Shown here in pieces: positions 1 to 13,514 of a DNA stretch of 64,000 bases. Every line of letters begins with the position of its first letter. The stretch's first letter is position 1. The notes under the pieces are model-generated. The model had not been told where the DNA came from and searched no databases. It was given only the letters and a program-made list of their open reading frames with translations. A program made the translations under genes and the position numbers. Source of the stretch: Serripes groenlandicus (taxonomy: Eukaryota > Mollusca > Bivalvia > Cardiida > Cardiidae); the NCBI GenBank assembly GCA_031761405.1, contig JASEVX010000001.1, positions 20,983,584 through 21,047,583 of the forward strand, given 5' to 3'.

Positions 1-641
1 TTTAAAACGGAGTTTAACTCCAATATCAATGCAATAAATTACTTACATTTTCATCTGGTTGTTCATCCATCTTTGCCGCGCATTTGCCGAATAAGTATTT
101 GAGTTCTAAGTGTTTAGTCATAAGTCATAAGTCATTAATCGTAAGTTGTAAGTAATAACTGTTAAGTCAAAAATGTCCTTCTTGCGCTTCCGTAATTTGT
201 ACACTATTTGAACCTTGTGCAATTAGACTTATGCAGAAGTTGTTTTTTTAGATACTAATAGAGATGAGAGAACACTTGTTCATAATGATGTAAAGAATTG
301 GTACTGCGTACTGCACAAGCGTTTAAGAAGATTATCCTTACGTGTGTGGGTTCTGATGACAAGAGATGACATGCACAGAGGTCCAGATAAGGAGGGGTAT
401 ACAGCTCTTTTCCCCGCAATATCTTTCTTATTATCCAATCAAACCCAATGTTGAGACAATTCTTTTAAGATGCCACAACATAGGGTTATATGGTCAAATG
501 AGGATTTTAGAACACGCAAAACGCCCTTTATCTACAGCTTTGCCTGAGCTTACACTGTTCTGAAATGACAAATTGTTCCGTTTCTCATGCACTGGCTCTT
601 TTAATGTAATTGAGTGGAAGGAAATTCATGTATATCATACA
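1..641. other. Unique-looking flank left of the inverted-repeat element
   Basis: No gene is recognised. A short run of direct repeats of the type ATAAGTCATAAGTCATTAATC occurs at about 115-170. The small open frames have no recognisable family features. Confidence 0.5.
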
Positions 642-1205
642 ATGTGCGTGAAGTTAGCCGGAGTAGCCGGAACAGCCGGAATAGCCGGAACTCCGGCTAC
701 TCCGGCTGTACCAACCAGCCTGAACAGCCGGAGTTCCGGCTACTCCGGCTGCATTAACCAGCCGGAATAGCCGGAGTTCCGGCTACTCCGGCTGTATAAA
801 CCGGCCGGATAAGCTGTATTTCCTATTACTTCGACTGTACTTACCAGCCGAATATCATCATTCCGGCTACTCCGGCTGTATTAACCAGCCGGAACTCAGG
901 CTTCTCCGGCTGTATAAACCAGCCGGAACAGCTGGAACTCCGTCTACACCGACTGTATTTACCAGCCGTTAAAGTCGGAACTCCAGCTTCGTCGGCTGTA
1001 TTAACCAGTCGGAACAGGCGGAACTCCGGCTGGATAAATCAGCCGGAACAGGCGGAACAGATGAAACTCCCTCTACACCGACCGTATTAACAAACCGGAA
1101 CTCCAGCTGCGTCGGCTGTATTAACCAGCCGGAACAGAGGGAATTCCAGTAACACAAGCTGTATTAACCAGCCGAATAAGCGAAACTCCGGCAACTCCGA
1201 CTGTA
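642..1205 (+). repeat. Outer left arm: short CCGGAGTAGCCGG array
   Basis: Irregular array of units of about 35-65 bp that are themselves inversions of each other (GGAGTAGCCGGAACAGCCGG against CCGGCTACTCCGGCTG) separated by TGTATTAACCAGCC spacers. GC content is clearly above the flanks. Similarity between units decays toward the inside. The array is mirrored at 13515-13747 plus 15889-16361. Confidence 0.85.
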
Positions 1206-4200
1206 TTAACCATGCATGCTTCAATCCACCGTCCAATCCATCTATCTCGAGAAATAGGCACGCCAAAACGAGGGTGGGAGCCACTCTGTCGGCCCAACTC
1301 CGGCTGGGTTTTACAGCCGGCTGCGATAAATCCGGGTGGAATCCGCCTAGCGTGTCTGGGAGCCAGAGTGTGTCACTTTCACCTGACATATGCCAGGATG
1401 CCAGTTAAACTCTCTAATATCGAGCAATATACAGCCGGAGTTGGGCTGTAGACTTGGCCAAACTGCCCACTTCATCTGAACATGGCAGCCAGCTGCGATA
1501 AATCCGGGTGGAATCCGGCTAGTGTGACTCGGAGCAAGACTGAGGCGCTTTCACCTGGCATGCTTCAATCTACCGTCCAATCCATCTATCTCGAACAATA
1601 GGCACGCCAAAACGAGGGTGAGACCACTCTGTCGGCCCAACTCCGGCTGGGTTTTGCAGCCGGCTACGATACATCCGGGTGGAATCCGGCTAGCGTGTCT
1701 GGGAGCCAGAGTGTGTCACTTTCATTAGACATATATGTCAGGATGCCAGTTAAACTCTCTAATTTCCAGCCGGAGTTGGCCGGAGTTGGCCGGAGTTGGG
1801 CTGCCAGAACGCCAACTTCATGTGACCATTGCAGCCAGCTGTGATAAATCCGGGCGGAATTCGGCTAGTGCAACTCGGAGCCAGAGTGAGGCACTTTCAC
1901 GTGACACATGTCACGATGCCAGTTAAGCTTTCTAATTCGAACAGGACGGGTGCAAAGTCGGAAATATGTCGGGAAATCCAAACTCCGGCTGGGTTTTGCA
2001 GCCGGCTGCGATACACCCGGGTGGAATCCGGCTAGCGTTTCTGGGAGCCAGAGTGTGTCACTTTCACCTGACATATATGTCAGGATGCCAGTTAAACTCT
2101 CGAATATCCAGCAATTTCCAGCCGGAGTTAGCCGGAGTTGGCCTGCCAAAACGACAACTTCATATGAACATTGCAGCCAGCTGCAATAAATCCGGGCGGA
2201 ATCCGGCTAGTGCAACTCGGAGCCAGAGTGAGGAACTTTCACCTGACACATGTCACGATGCCAGTTAAGCTCTCTAATTCGAACAGGACGGGTGCAAAGT
2301 TGGGAATATGTCGGGAAATCCCAACTCCGGCTGTGCATGGCAGCCGGCTGACGGAACTTGGCGAAACCGGATGTCATGCAACAGGAAGTCAGTTTGCGGC
2401 GCTTTCACCTGGCATGCTTCAATCTACCGTCCAATCTAACCATCTCGAGCAATAGGCACGCCAAAACGAGGGTGGGAGCCACTTTGTCGGCCCAACTCCG
2501 GCTGGGTTTTACAGCCGGCTGCGATAAATCCGGGTGGAATCCGCCTAGCGTGTCTGGGAGCCAGAGTGTGTCACTTTCACCTGACATATGCCAGGATGCC
2601 AGTTAAACTCTCTAATATCGAGCAATATACAGCCGGAGTTGGGCTGTAGACTTGGCCAAACTGCCAACTTCATCTGAACATGGCAGCCAGCTGCGATATA
2701 TCCTGGTAGAATCCGGATAGTGCGACTCGGAGCCAGACTGAGGCGCTTTCACCTGGCATGCTTCAATCTACCGTCCAAACCATCTATCTCGAACAATAGG
2801 CACGCCAAAACGAGGGTGAGACCACTCTGTCGGCCCATCTCCGGCTGGGTTTTGCAGCCGGCTGCGATACATCCGGGTGGAATCCGGCTAGTGCAACTCG
2901 GAGCCAGAGTGAGGCACTTTCACGTGACACATGTCACGATGCCAGTAGAGCTTTCTAATTCGAACAGGACGGGTGCAAAGTCGGGAACATGTCGGGAAAT
3001 CCCAACTCCGGCTGGGTTTTGCAGCCGGCTGCGATACATCCGGGTGGAATCCGGCTAGCGTTTCTGGGAGCCAGTGTCACTTTCACCTGACATATATGTC
3101 AGGATGCCTGTTAAACTATCGAATATCCAGCAATTTCCAGCCGGAGTTAGCCGGAGTTGGCCTGCCAAAACGACAACTTCACGTGAACATTGCAGCCAGC
3201 TGCGATAAATCCGGGCGAAATCCGGCTAGTGCAACTCGGAGCCAGAGTGAGGCACTTTCACCTGACACATGTCACGATGCCAGTTAAGCTCTCTAATTCG
3301 AACAGGACGGGTGCAAAGTCGGGAATATGTCGGGAAATCCCAAATCCGGCTGTGCATGGCAGCCAGCTGACGGAACTTGACGAAACCGGATGTCATGCAA
3401 CAGGAAATCAGTTTGCGGTGCTTTCACCTGGCATGCTTCAATCCACCGTCCAATCCATCTATCTCGAGCAATAGGCACGCCAAAACGAAGGTGGGCGCCA
3501 CTCTGTCGGCCCAACTCCGGCTGGGTTTTGCAGCCGGCTGCGATAAATCCGGGTAGAATCCGCCTAGCGTGTCTGGGAGCCAGCGTGTGTTAATTTCACC
3601 TGACATATATGTCAGGATGCCAGTTAAACTCTAATATCGAGCAATATACAGCCGTAGTTGGGCTGTAGACTTGGCCAAACTGCCCACTTCATCTGAACAT
3701 GGCAGCCAGCTGCGATAAATCCGGGTGGAATACGGCTAGTGCGACTCGGAGCCAGACTGAGGCGCTTTCACCTGGCATGCTTCAATCTACCGTCCAAACC
3801 ATCTATCTCGAACAATAGGCACGCCAAAACGAGGGTGAGACCACTCTGTCTGCCCAACTCCGGCTGGGTTTTGCAGCCGGCTGCGATACATCCGGGTGGA
3901 ATCCGGCTAGCGTGTCTGGGAGCCAGAGTGTGTCACTTTCATTTGACATATATGTCAGGATGCCAATTAAACTCTCTAATTTCCAGCCGGAGTTGGCCGG
4001 AGTCGGCCGGAGTTGGGTGTCCAGAACGCCAACTTCATATGAACATTGCAGCCAGCTGCGATAAATCCGGACGGAATCCGGCTAGTGCAACTCGGAGCCA
4101 GAGTGAGGCACGTTCACCTGACACATGTCACGATGCAAGTTAAGCTTTCTTATTCGAACAGAACGGGTGCAAATTTGGGAATATGTCGGGAAATCCCAAC

Positions 4201-6715
4201 TCCGGCTGGGTTTTGCAGCCGGCTGCGATACATCCGGGTGGAATCCGGCTAGCGTTTCTGGGAGCCAGAGTGTGTCACTTTCACCTGACATATATGTCAG
4301 GATGCCAGTTAAACTCTCGAATATCCAGCAATTTCCAGCCGGAGTTAGCCGGAGTTGGCCTGCCAAAACGACAATTTCATGTGAACATTTCAGCCAGCTG
4401 CGATAAATCCGGGCGGAATCCGGCTATTGCAACTCGGAGCCAGAGTGAGGCACTTTCACCTGACACATGTCACGATGCCAGTTAATCTCTAATTCGAACA
4501 GGACGGGTGCAAAGTCGGGAATATGTGGGGAAATACCAACTCCGGCTGTGCATGGCAGCCGGCTGACGGAACTTGGCGAAACCGGATGTCATGCAACAGG
4601 AAGTAATTTGCGGCGCTTTCACCAGGCATGCTTCAATCCACCGTCCAATCCATCTATCTCGAGCAATAGGCACGCCAAAACGAGGGTGGGAGCCACTCTT
4701 TCGGCCCAACTCCGGCTGGGTTTTACAGCCGGCTGCGATAAATCCGGGTGGAATCCGCCTAGCGTGTCTGGGAGCCAGAGTGTGTCACTTTCACCTGACA
4801 TATGCCAGGATGCCAGTTAAACTCTCTAATATCGAGCAATATACAGCCGGAGTTGGGCTGTAGACTTGGCCAAACTGCCAACTTCATCTGAACATGGCAG
4901 CCAGCTGCGATAAATCCGGGTGTTAATCCGGCTAGTGCGAATCGGAGCCAGACTGAGGCGCTTTCACCTGGCATGCTTCAATCTACCGTCCAATCTATCC
5001 ATCTCGAACAATAGGCACGCCAAAACGAGGGTAAGACCACTTTGTCGGCCCAACTCCGGCTCGGTTTTGCAGCCGGCTGCGATACATCCGGGTGGAATCC
5101 GGCTAGCGTGTCTGGGAGCCAGAGTGTGTCACTTTCATTTGACATATATGTCAGGATGCCAGTTAAACTCTCCAATTTCCAGCCGGAGTTGGCCGGAGTT
5201 GGCCGGAGTTGGGCTGCCAGAACGCCAACTTCATGTGAACATTGCTGCCAGCTACGATAAATCCGGGCGGAATCCGGCTAATGCAACTCGGAGCCAGAGT
5301 GAGGCACTTTCACCTGACATATGTCACGATGCCAGTTAAGTTTTCTAATTCGAACAGGACGGGTGCAAATTCGGGAATATGTCGGGAAATCCCAACTTCG
5401 GCTGGGTTTTGCAGCCGGTTGCGATACATCCGGGTGGAATCCGGCTAGCGTTTCTGGGAGCCAGAGTGTGTCACTTTCACCTGACATATATGTTAGGATG
5501 CCAGTTAAACTCTCGAATATCCAGCAATTTCCAGCCGGAGTTAGCCGGAGTTGGCCTGCCAAAACGACAACTTCATGTGAACATTGCAGCCAGCTGCGAT
5601 AAATCCGGGCGGAATCCGGCTAGTGCAACTCGGAGCCAGAGTGAGGCACTTTCACCTGACACATGTCACGATGCCAGTTAAGCTCTCTAATTCGAACAGG
5701 ACGGGTGCAAATTCGGGAATATGTCGGGAAATCCCAACTCCGGCTGTGCATGGCAGCCGGCTGACGGAACTTGGCGAAACCGGATGTCATGCAACAGTCA
5801 GTTTGCGGCGCTTTCACCTCGCATGCTTCAATCTACCGTCCAATCCATATATCTCGAGCAATAGGCACGCCAAAACGAGGGTGGGAGCCACTCTGTCGGC
5901 CCAACTCCGGCTGGGTTTTACAGCTGGCTGCGATAAATCCGGGTGGAATCTGTCTAGCGTGTCTAGGAGCCAGAGTGTGTCACTTTCACCTGACATATGC
6001 CAGGATGCCAGTTAAACTCTCTAGTATCGAGCAATATACAGCCGGAGTTGGGCTGTAGACTTGGCCAAACTGCCAACTTCATCTGAACATGGCAGCCAGC
6101 TGCGATAAATCCGGGTGGAATCCGGCTAGTGCGACTCGGAGCCAGACTGAGGCGCTTTCACCTGGCGTGCTTCAATCTACCGTCCAAACCATCTTTCTTG
6201 AACAATAGGCACGCCAAAACGAGGGTGAGACCACTCTGTCGGCCCAACTTCGGCTGGGTTTTGCAGCCGGCTGCGATACATCCGGGTGGAATCCGGCTAG
6301 CGTGTCTGCGATCCAGAGTGTGTCACTTTCATTTGACATATATGTCAGGATGCCAGTTAATCTCTCTAATTTCCAGCCGGAGTTGGCCGGAGTTGGCCGG
6401 AGTTGGGCTGCCAGAACGCCAACTTCATGTGAACATTGCAGCCAGCTGCGATAAATCCGGGCGGAATCCGGCTAGTGCAACTCGGAGCCAGAGTGAGGCA
6501 CTTTCACCTGACACATGTCACGATGCCAGTTAAGCTTTTTAATTCGAACAGGACGGGTGCAAAGTCGGGAATATGTCGGGAAATCCCAACTCCGGCGGGG
6601 TTTTGCAGCCGGCTGCGATACATCCGGGTGGAATCCGGCTAGTGTTTCTGGGAGCCAGAGTGTGTCACTTTCACCTGACACTTATGTCAGGATGCCAGTT
6701 AGACTCTCGAATTAG
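1206..6715 (+). repeat. Inner left arm: ~170-bp satellite in ~1.19-kb higher-order units
   Basis: The anchor CTGCGATAAATCCGGG recurs every 167-177 bases (for example 1320, 1494, 1663, 1840, 2007, 2180, 2519). A diagnostic variant, GTGGGAGCCACTCTGTCGG, recurs at 1274, 2472, 3491, 4686 and 5881. This gives a higher-order period of about 1195 bp made of seven monomers, with one unit (2472-3491) a monomer short. Each monomer contains a core like CCAACTCCGGCTGGG and a TGACATATATGTCA-like palindrome. Long open frames in all frames arise because the monomer has few stops; they are not genes. Confidence 0.9.
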
Positions 6716-7036
6716 TGAAATATTGTTGGAAATAGTAATTTCTTTTCAACGAAACGTGTATTCTTAATACACTTTAAGTTTTCCGAATTGTATCTTTTAG
6801 ACAGCTATAACGTTAGACAGAGATGTCCGTGGTATTACCAGTCTCGATAGGCCACTGAACCAAGCAATTGAATCAGATCATCCAAACAAATTTGGCACAT
6901 CGTGGTCATTCCTGGTAAGGCACAAAGTGGCGTGGCTTACAAAATGTACCGGTCTCAAACCAATTGTATTTAGGCCAGAAGCATATGTAATGCTTATTGA
7001 TAAATAAATGTTGTTGATATTGATAATTAATTAAAA
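6716..7036. other. Loop of the inverted repeat, left part
   Basis: AT-rich sequence with no gene or clear repeat; it separates the left arm from the hAT element. Confidence 0.4.
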
Positions 7037-7206
7037 GTTAATATTAGGGATGGGAACGAATATTCGAATATTCGAAAAACGGACGAATATTCGAATACTG
7101 TTGTCGAATAAGAATATTCGTTTTCAGTGTACTATTTTCTAGAAATAAACAAAACACTATTAGTAAAATTCTCACATCGGTCGCGAGTTGGAGCTAATCA
7201 TGATTA

Positions 7207-7229
7207 AGGGTAGTAGTAGTAGTAGTAGT
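7207..7229. repeat. (AGT)n microsatellite
   Basis: Six tandem AGT units, forming the 3' tail of the inverted LINE copy. Confidence 0.8.
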
Positions 7230-7361
7230 TATTTATTGCCTCCATTAACGGAGAGTGTTACATACATACAATTTATACGAAAAACAAAACATTACAAACA
7301 TAAAAAAGACATGTGACAAAATAGAACATTAGTGAAATCAAACAATGCAGTATGCAATACT

Positions 7362-7605
7362 ATACACACATACATACACATATACATACACACACACACA
7401 TATACACAAACATATATACATATACACACACATACACCTACACATACACACATACACATATATATATATATATATATATACATACACATATATATATATA
7501 CATATATATATATACATATATATATACACACATATATACATATATACACATACACACAAACACATATATACACGCGCATACATACACATATACACACACA
7601 TATGA
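7362..7605. repeat. (CA/TA)n dinucleotide microsatellite
   Basis: About 240 bases of mixed ACACAT and TATATA steps. The open frames on both strands here (runs of Tyr, Ile, His, Thr or Val, Cys) are products of this repeat and should not be called genes. Confidence 0.95.
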
Positions 7606-8767
7606 GTATGTCTACACCGATTACCATGATTCATGAATGCAAAGAGCATTTAGCTAGTTTGTGGATGTATCTTATACACTGTTTGAAACAAACGACTCTT
7701 GATTCATTACTGAAAGTGAAACACAAACATCCATTTAATAGCTGCAGAATTTGTTCTTGCGGAGCCATGCTGGTAAGCATAAGGAAATTGCTTTCTCCCA
7801 ATGCAGATAACAATTTTTTCCACAGTTCTTCACGTATATGTTCAGTATCTGGACAGAAAAGCAGCAAGTGTGTTACTTCACAATTAGTATTTATCTTAAA
7901 CTGAGGACAATAAATATCATACTTTCTTGAAAAGAGTCTAGACACAACGTGTATTACTGTATAACAAAATGTCAGTTGTTTACGGTATATTCTACTAAAG
8001 TACCATATGTTACATGGTATAAATTCACTGTGAATATATTGAAAGTTACTCATAATGGGATTGCTTTCAATGTTTTAAATCAACAAACATGTATAAACGT
8101 TCCGTAAAACCCTCCCAGCCTAACCAAAACATAGTCGATGTTTACATCAAAGACAGCTGTTGCAAACATTGAATAAATCATATGTAAACATCGCATTACG
8201 TCTCAAAAGTATGCAGCTTTCCTCTTTACCTCTTCAAAAATGAAGTCGCATAAGCGAACAAATTGAATCGTCCGCGATTTTGTTTTCTTCCAACACGCGG
8301 TTAAATTGACTAGACGAAATCGGTAAAAGAAATATCACCCAACTCCCTATGCTTTTTGTATGAATAAGATTTATAATTATTTCGTTAATTTGATTCGATT
8401 CAATATTAAACTCGGTAAAAAGCGACACCTGAATGAATATACGGCTCACAAAACGTTGCGATTTGGTTTATCGTTTGGAAGGGATTTATTTCTTGATTTA
8501 CTTCAAATTGAAATTCAAATACATCTGTTGGGGAAAAAGAGAGTGTAAGTTCAGTTAAAAACATGAAATATATACGTAAACAATAGCTCATACCTTTACT
8601 TGGAAAATTGCCATTATTTGAAAAAGAAAACGGGAGTATCTGAATGGAATAACCTGAAATCGGATACCGATTTCTGATTCGAAAATCGAATATTCGAATA
8701 TATTCGAATAAAGAAAACGAATATGCGAATATCGTTTTCAATATTCGTTCCCATCCCTAGTTAATAT

Positions 8768-9842
8768 GTAATTTCGTAACAGGCTTTGTTCTAGTTAACG
8801 AGGTGTCATGTTCGAAAAATGAAATCGATGATAATAAATTGATATGTGAAAGATGTTAATATATTTAGGAATATAACATGAAATAATGTAGGAATATACC
8901 TAGTTGTTCTTAAATTGGCATGCACATATACGTAAATCGCATTCGACAGCCTGGTGATAAAAACCGGTCTAAAAAAATGTAATGTTACCAGAAAAATATG
9001 TAGGCAATCATTAGTTCATATTCTATAATACATTAGTGACATTATGTGTATCAGACCATTTCTTGGCAGAGATAGCTGATCATTTTTATTACATTTTGAT
9101 GGATAGTATTGCGGGCATGGGAGAACTATCAATAATGAAATACTACTATTTGCAACAGTCATGCAGTTCATATTCGATCAGATAACTTTTAATTCCATGA
9201 AAGAAATATACAAAGAGAATTTATCACCTTTAATGTGATTTATATATTTAAATTTAGACGGATTCAAGGTAAGTTTACACATTTAAACAATTTCCTCAAT
9301 ATAGGCGTACTTGCTGTTTCCCGTAATCAATGGCAAAAATTAAGTTAAAACTAAAACAAGTTCAGAAATACATTTTTCTAGACAAATAAATGATTTGTAC
9401 GAATTTATCAAAGACAGACTGTTTGTTTCAAAGGTGGTTACGAAATAACTTTCGTAGGGTTACGAAATGTACCGGTTAAGAAACTTCTGTAGGTCAAAGG
9501 GAATCAATTCGGTTTGGAGCGCTGGGCAGACAATTTTGTCTAGGGGATTTCAGATTAATTCATCAGACTGAAGAGGTCTTCCATTGAACAATAATGATTT
9601 TGGTGAAGTTGAATTTGTTGCTTTCATAAAGTTGACTATCCTCTGATTTGTAATAAAAGGAAAATGGTTTGCTTTCAGTTTCGGAGCATTTTGCAGAACA
9701 ACATGCATTTTCTGAAATTGAAAGTAAAATTCACTGCGGTGACCTTTGATTTGACGGCATAGCTAAAAATAAGTAGGATAATTATTTGAGTTTTTGTTTA
9801 TTCTTCAGTAATTTTGAAAATGAACTTTAATTGAATGTTATT
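8768..9842. other. Loop of the inverted repeat, right part
   Basis: AT-rich with no gene. The stretch at about 9476-9575 on the minus strand resembles 19040-19135 on the plus strand (both contain GACAAAATTGTC and a TTCCCTTTGACCTA-type motif), so it is probably another dispersed repeat fragment. Confidence 0.4.
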
Positions 9843-12800
9843 ACCGCTGCCATGCACAGCCGGAGTTGGGATTTCCCGACATATTCCCGACTTTGCACCC
9901 GTCCTGTTCGAATTAAAAAGCTTAACTGGCATCGTGACATGTGACAGGTGAAAGTGCCTCACTCTGGCTCCGAGTTGCACTAGCCGGATTCCGCCCAGAT
10001 TTATCGCAGCTGGCTGCAATGTTCACATGAAGTTGGCGTTCTGGCAGCCCAACTCCGGCCAACTCCGGCTGGAAATTAGAGAGTTTAACTGGCATCCTGA
10101 CATATATGTCAAATGAAAGTGACACACTCTGGCTCCCAGACACGCTAGCCGGATTCCACCCGGATGTATCGCAGCCGGCTGCAAAACCCAGCCGGAGTTG
10201 GGCCGACAGAGTGGTCTCACCCCCGTTTAGGCGTGCCTATTGTTCGAGATAGATGGATTGGACGGTGGATTGAAGCATGCCATGTGAAAGCGCCTCAGTC
10301 TGGCTCCGAGTCGCACTAGCCGGATTCCACCCGGATTTATCGCAGCTGGCCGCCATGTTCAGATGAAGTTGGCAGTTTGGCCAAGTCTACAGCCCAACTC
10401 CGGCTGTATATTGCTCGATATTAGAGAGTTTAACTGGCATCATGGCATATGCCAGGTGAAAGTGACACACTCTGGCTCCCAGACACGCTAGGCGGATTCA
10501 ACCCGGATTTATCGCAGCCGGCTGTAAAACCCAGACGGAGTTTGGCCGACAGAGTGGCCCCCACCCTCGCTTTGGCGTGCCTATTGCTCGAGATAGATGG
10601 CTTGGACGGCGATTTGAAGCATGCCAGGTGAAAGCGCCGTAAACTGACTTCCTGTTGCATGACATCCGGTTTCGCCAAATTCCGTCAGCCGGCTGCCATG
10701 CACAGCCGGAGTTGGGATTTCCCGACATATTCCCGATTTTGCACCCGTCCTGTTCGAGTTAGAGAGCTTAACTGGCATCGTGACATGTCTCAGGTGAATG
10801 TGTCTCACTCTGGCTCAGAGTTGCACTAGCCGGATTCCGCCCGGATTTGTCGCAGCTGGCTGCAATGTTCACATGAAGTTGGCGTTTTGGCAGCCCAACT
10901 CCGGCTAACTCCGGCTGGAAATTCGGGAGTCTAACTGGCATCCTGACATATATGAGGGGTGAAATTAACACACTCTGGCTCCCAGAAACGCTAGCCGGAT
11001 TCCACCCGGATGTATCGCAGCCGGCTGCAAAACCCCGCCGGAGTTGGGATTTCCCGACATATTCCCGACTTTGCACCCGTCCTGTTCGAATTAAAAAGCT
11101 TAACTGGCATTGTGACATGTGTCAGGTGAACGTGCCTCACTCTGGCTCCGAGTTGCACTAGCCGGATTCCGCCCGGACTTATCGCAGCTGGCTGCAATGT
11201 TCACATGAAGTTGGCGTTCTGGCAGCCCAACTCCGGCCAATTCCGGCCAACTCCGGCTGGAAATTAGAGAGTTTAACTGGCATCCTGACATATATGTCAA
11301 ATGAAAGTGACACACTCTGGCTCCCAGACACGCTAGCCGGATTCCACCCGGATGTATCGCAGCCGGCTGCAAAACCCAGCCGGAGTTGGGCCGACAGAGT
11401 GGTCTCACCCCCGTTTTGGTGTGCCTATTGTTCGAGAAAGGTGGAGTGGACGGTGGATTGAAGCATGCCAGGTGAAAGCGCCTCAGTCTGGCTCCGAGTC
11501 GCACTAGCCGGATTCCACCCGGATTTATCGCAGCTGGCTGCCATGTTCAGATGAAGTTGGCAGTTTGGCCAAGTCTACAGCCCAACTCCGGCTGTATATT
11601 GCTCGATATTAGAGAGTTTAACTGGCATCCTGGCATATGCCAGGTGAAAGTGACACACTCTGGCTCCCAGACACGCTAGGCGGATTCCACCCAGATTTAT
11701 CGCAGCCGGCTGTAAAACCCAGCCGGAGTTGGGCCGACAGAGTGGCTCCTACCCTCGTTTTGGCGTGCATATTGCTCGAGATAGATGGCTTAAACGGCGT
11801 ATTGAAGCATGCCAGGTGAAAGCGCCGCAAACTGACTTCCTGTTGCATGACATCCGGTTTCGCCAAATTCCGTCAGCCGGCTGCCATGCACAGCCGGAGT
11901 TGGGATTTCCCGACATATTCCCGAATTTGCACCCGTCCTGTTCGAGTTAGAGAGCTTAACTGGCATCGTGACATGTGTCACGTGAAAGTGCCTCACTCTG
12001 GCTCCGAGTTGCACTAGCCGGATTCCGCCCGGATTTGTCGCAGCTGGCTGCAATGTTCACATGAAGTTGGCGTTTTGGCAGCCCAACTCCGGCTAACTCC
12101 GGCTGGAAATTGCTTGATATTCGAGAGTCTAACTGGCATCCTGACATATATGTCAGGTGAAAGTGACACACTCTGGCTCCCAGAAACGCTAGCCGGATTC
12201 CACCCGGATGTATCGCAGCCGGCTGCAAAACCCAGCCGGAGTTGGGATTTCCCAACATATTCCCGACTTTGCAGCCGTCCTGTTCGAATTAAAAAGCTTA
12301 ACTGGCATCGTGACATGTGTCAGGTGAACGTGCCTCACTCTGGCTCCGAGTTGCACTAGCCGGATTCCGCCCGGACTTATCGCAGCTGGCTGCAATGTTC
12401 ACATGAAGTTGGCGTTCTGGCAGCCCAACTCCGGCCAACTCCGGCTGGAAATTAGAGAGTTTAACTGGCATCCTGACATATATGTCAGGTGAAAGTGACA
12501 CACTCTGGCTCCCAGACACGCTAGCCGGATTCCACCCGGATGTATCGAAGCTGGCTGCAAAACCCAGCCGGAGTTGGGCCGACAGAGTGGTCTCACCCCC
12601 GTTTTGGCGTGCCTATTGTTCGAGCTATATGGATTGGACGGTAGATTGAAGCATGCCAGGTGAAAGCGCCTCAGTCTGGCTCCGAGTCGCACTAGCCGGA
12701 TTTCACCCGGATTTATCCGGCTGGCTGCCATGTTCAGATGAAGTTGGCAGTTTGGCCAAGTCTACAGCCCAACTCCGGCTGTATATTGCTCGATATTAGA

Positions 12801-13514
12801 GAGTTTAACTGGCATCCTGGCATATGCCAGGTAAAAGTGACACACTCTGGCTCCCAGACACGCTAGGCGGATTCCACCCGGATTTATCGCAGCCGGCTGT
12901 AAAACCCAGCCGGAGTTGGGCCGACAGAGTGCCTCCCACCCTCGTTTTGACATGCCTATTGCTCGAGATAGATGGCTTGGACGGCGGATTGAAGCATGCC
13001 AGGTGAAAGCGCCGCAAACTGACTTCCTGTTGCATGTCATCCGGTTTCGCAAAATTCCGTCAGCCGGCTGCCATGCACAGCCGGAGTTGGTATTTCCCGA
13101 CATATTCACGACTTTGCACTCGTCCTGTTCGAATTAGAGAGCTTAACTGGCATCGTGACATGTGTCCCGTGAAAGTGCCTCAATCTGGCTCCGAGTTGCA
13201 CTAGCCGGATTCCGCCCGGATTTGTCGCAGCTGGCTGCAATGTTCACATGAAGTTGGCGTTTTGGCAGCCCAACTCCGGCTAACTCCGGCTGGAGATTGC
13301 TGGATATTAGAGTCTAACTGGCATCCTGACATATATGTCAGGTGAAAGTGACACACTCTGGCTCCCAGAAACGCTAGCCGGATTCCATCCGGATGTATCG
13401 CAGCAGGCTGCAAAACACAGCCAGAGTTGGGCCGACAGAGTGGTTTCACCCTCGTTTTCGCGTGCCTATTGTTCGAGGTAGATGGATTGGACGGTGGATT
13501 GAAGCATGCATGGT
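9843..13514 (-). repeat. Inner right arm: satellite in inverted orientation
   Basis: Reverse complement of the 1206-6715 satellite. The diagnostic variant (seen here as GTGGCTCCCACCCTCG-like) recurs at about 10554, 11743 and 12931, so the period is about 1.19 kb, as in the left arm. The array begins abruptly at 9843 in the middle of a monomer. Long open frames are again monomer artefacts. Confidence 0.9.

Larger units (their letters stand above)
7203..8056 (-). mobile_element. 5'-truncated LINE 3' end inside the hAT element
   Basis: On the minus strand an open frame (8053-7631) ends with a LINE ORF2 C-terminus: NCEVTHLLLFCPDTEHIREE fits the H-x4-C-P zinc-knuckle-like end after the reverse transcriptase. 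It is followed by an untranslated tail and the 3' terminus AATAAATAACTACTACTA, a trinucleotide tail typical of non-LTR elements. The reverse-transcriptase core is absent, so the copy is dead. Confidence 0.65.
7037..8767. mobile_element. Non-autonomous hAT element with 8-bp target duplication
   Basis: Element 7045-8759 begins TAGGGATGGGAACGAATATTCG and ends with its inverse (CGTTCCCATCCCTA). The 8 bases GTTAATAT lie directly outside both ends (7037-7044 and 8760-8767), the duplication length of hAT transposons. Subterminal ATTCGAATATTCG motifs are repeated at both ends. No transposase is present. The interior is occupied by a truncated LINE and a microsatellite. Confidence 0.9.

Noticed and set aside
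642..655. Target-site duplication at the edges of the foldback-like element
   Set aside because: Sequences outside the matching ends (CATACA and CCAAGA) do not agree beyond chance.
1206..6715. Many 60-143 codon open frames in all frames of the satellite arms (also 9843-13514)
   Set aside because: They repeat with the ~170-bp monomer, overlap each other on both strands and have no family features; the monomer simply lacks stops.
7292..7904. 190-codon plus-strand and 111-codon minus-strand frames
   Set aside because: The N-terminal parts are translations of the CA/TA microsatellite and the C-terminal part is antisense to a LINE remnant.
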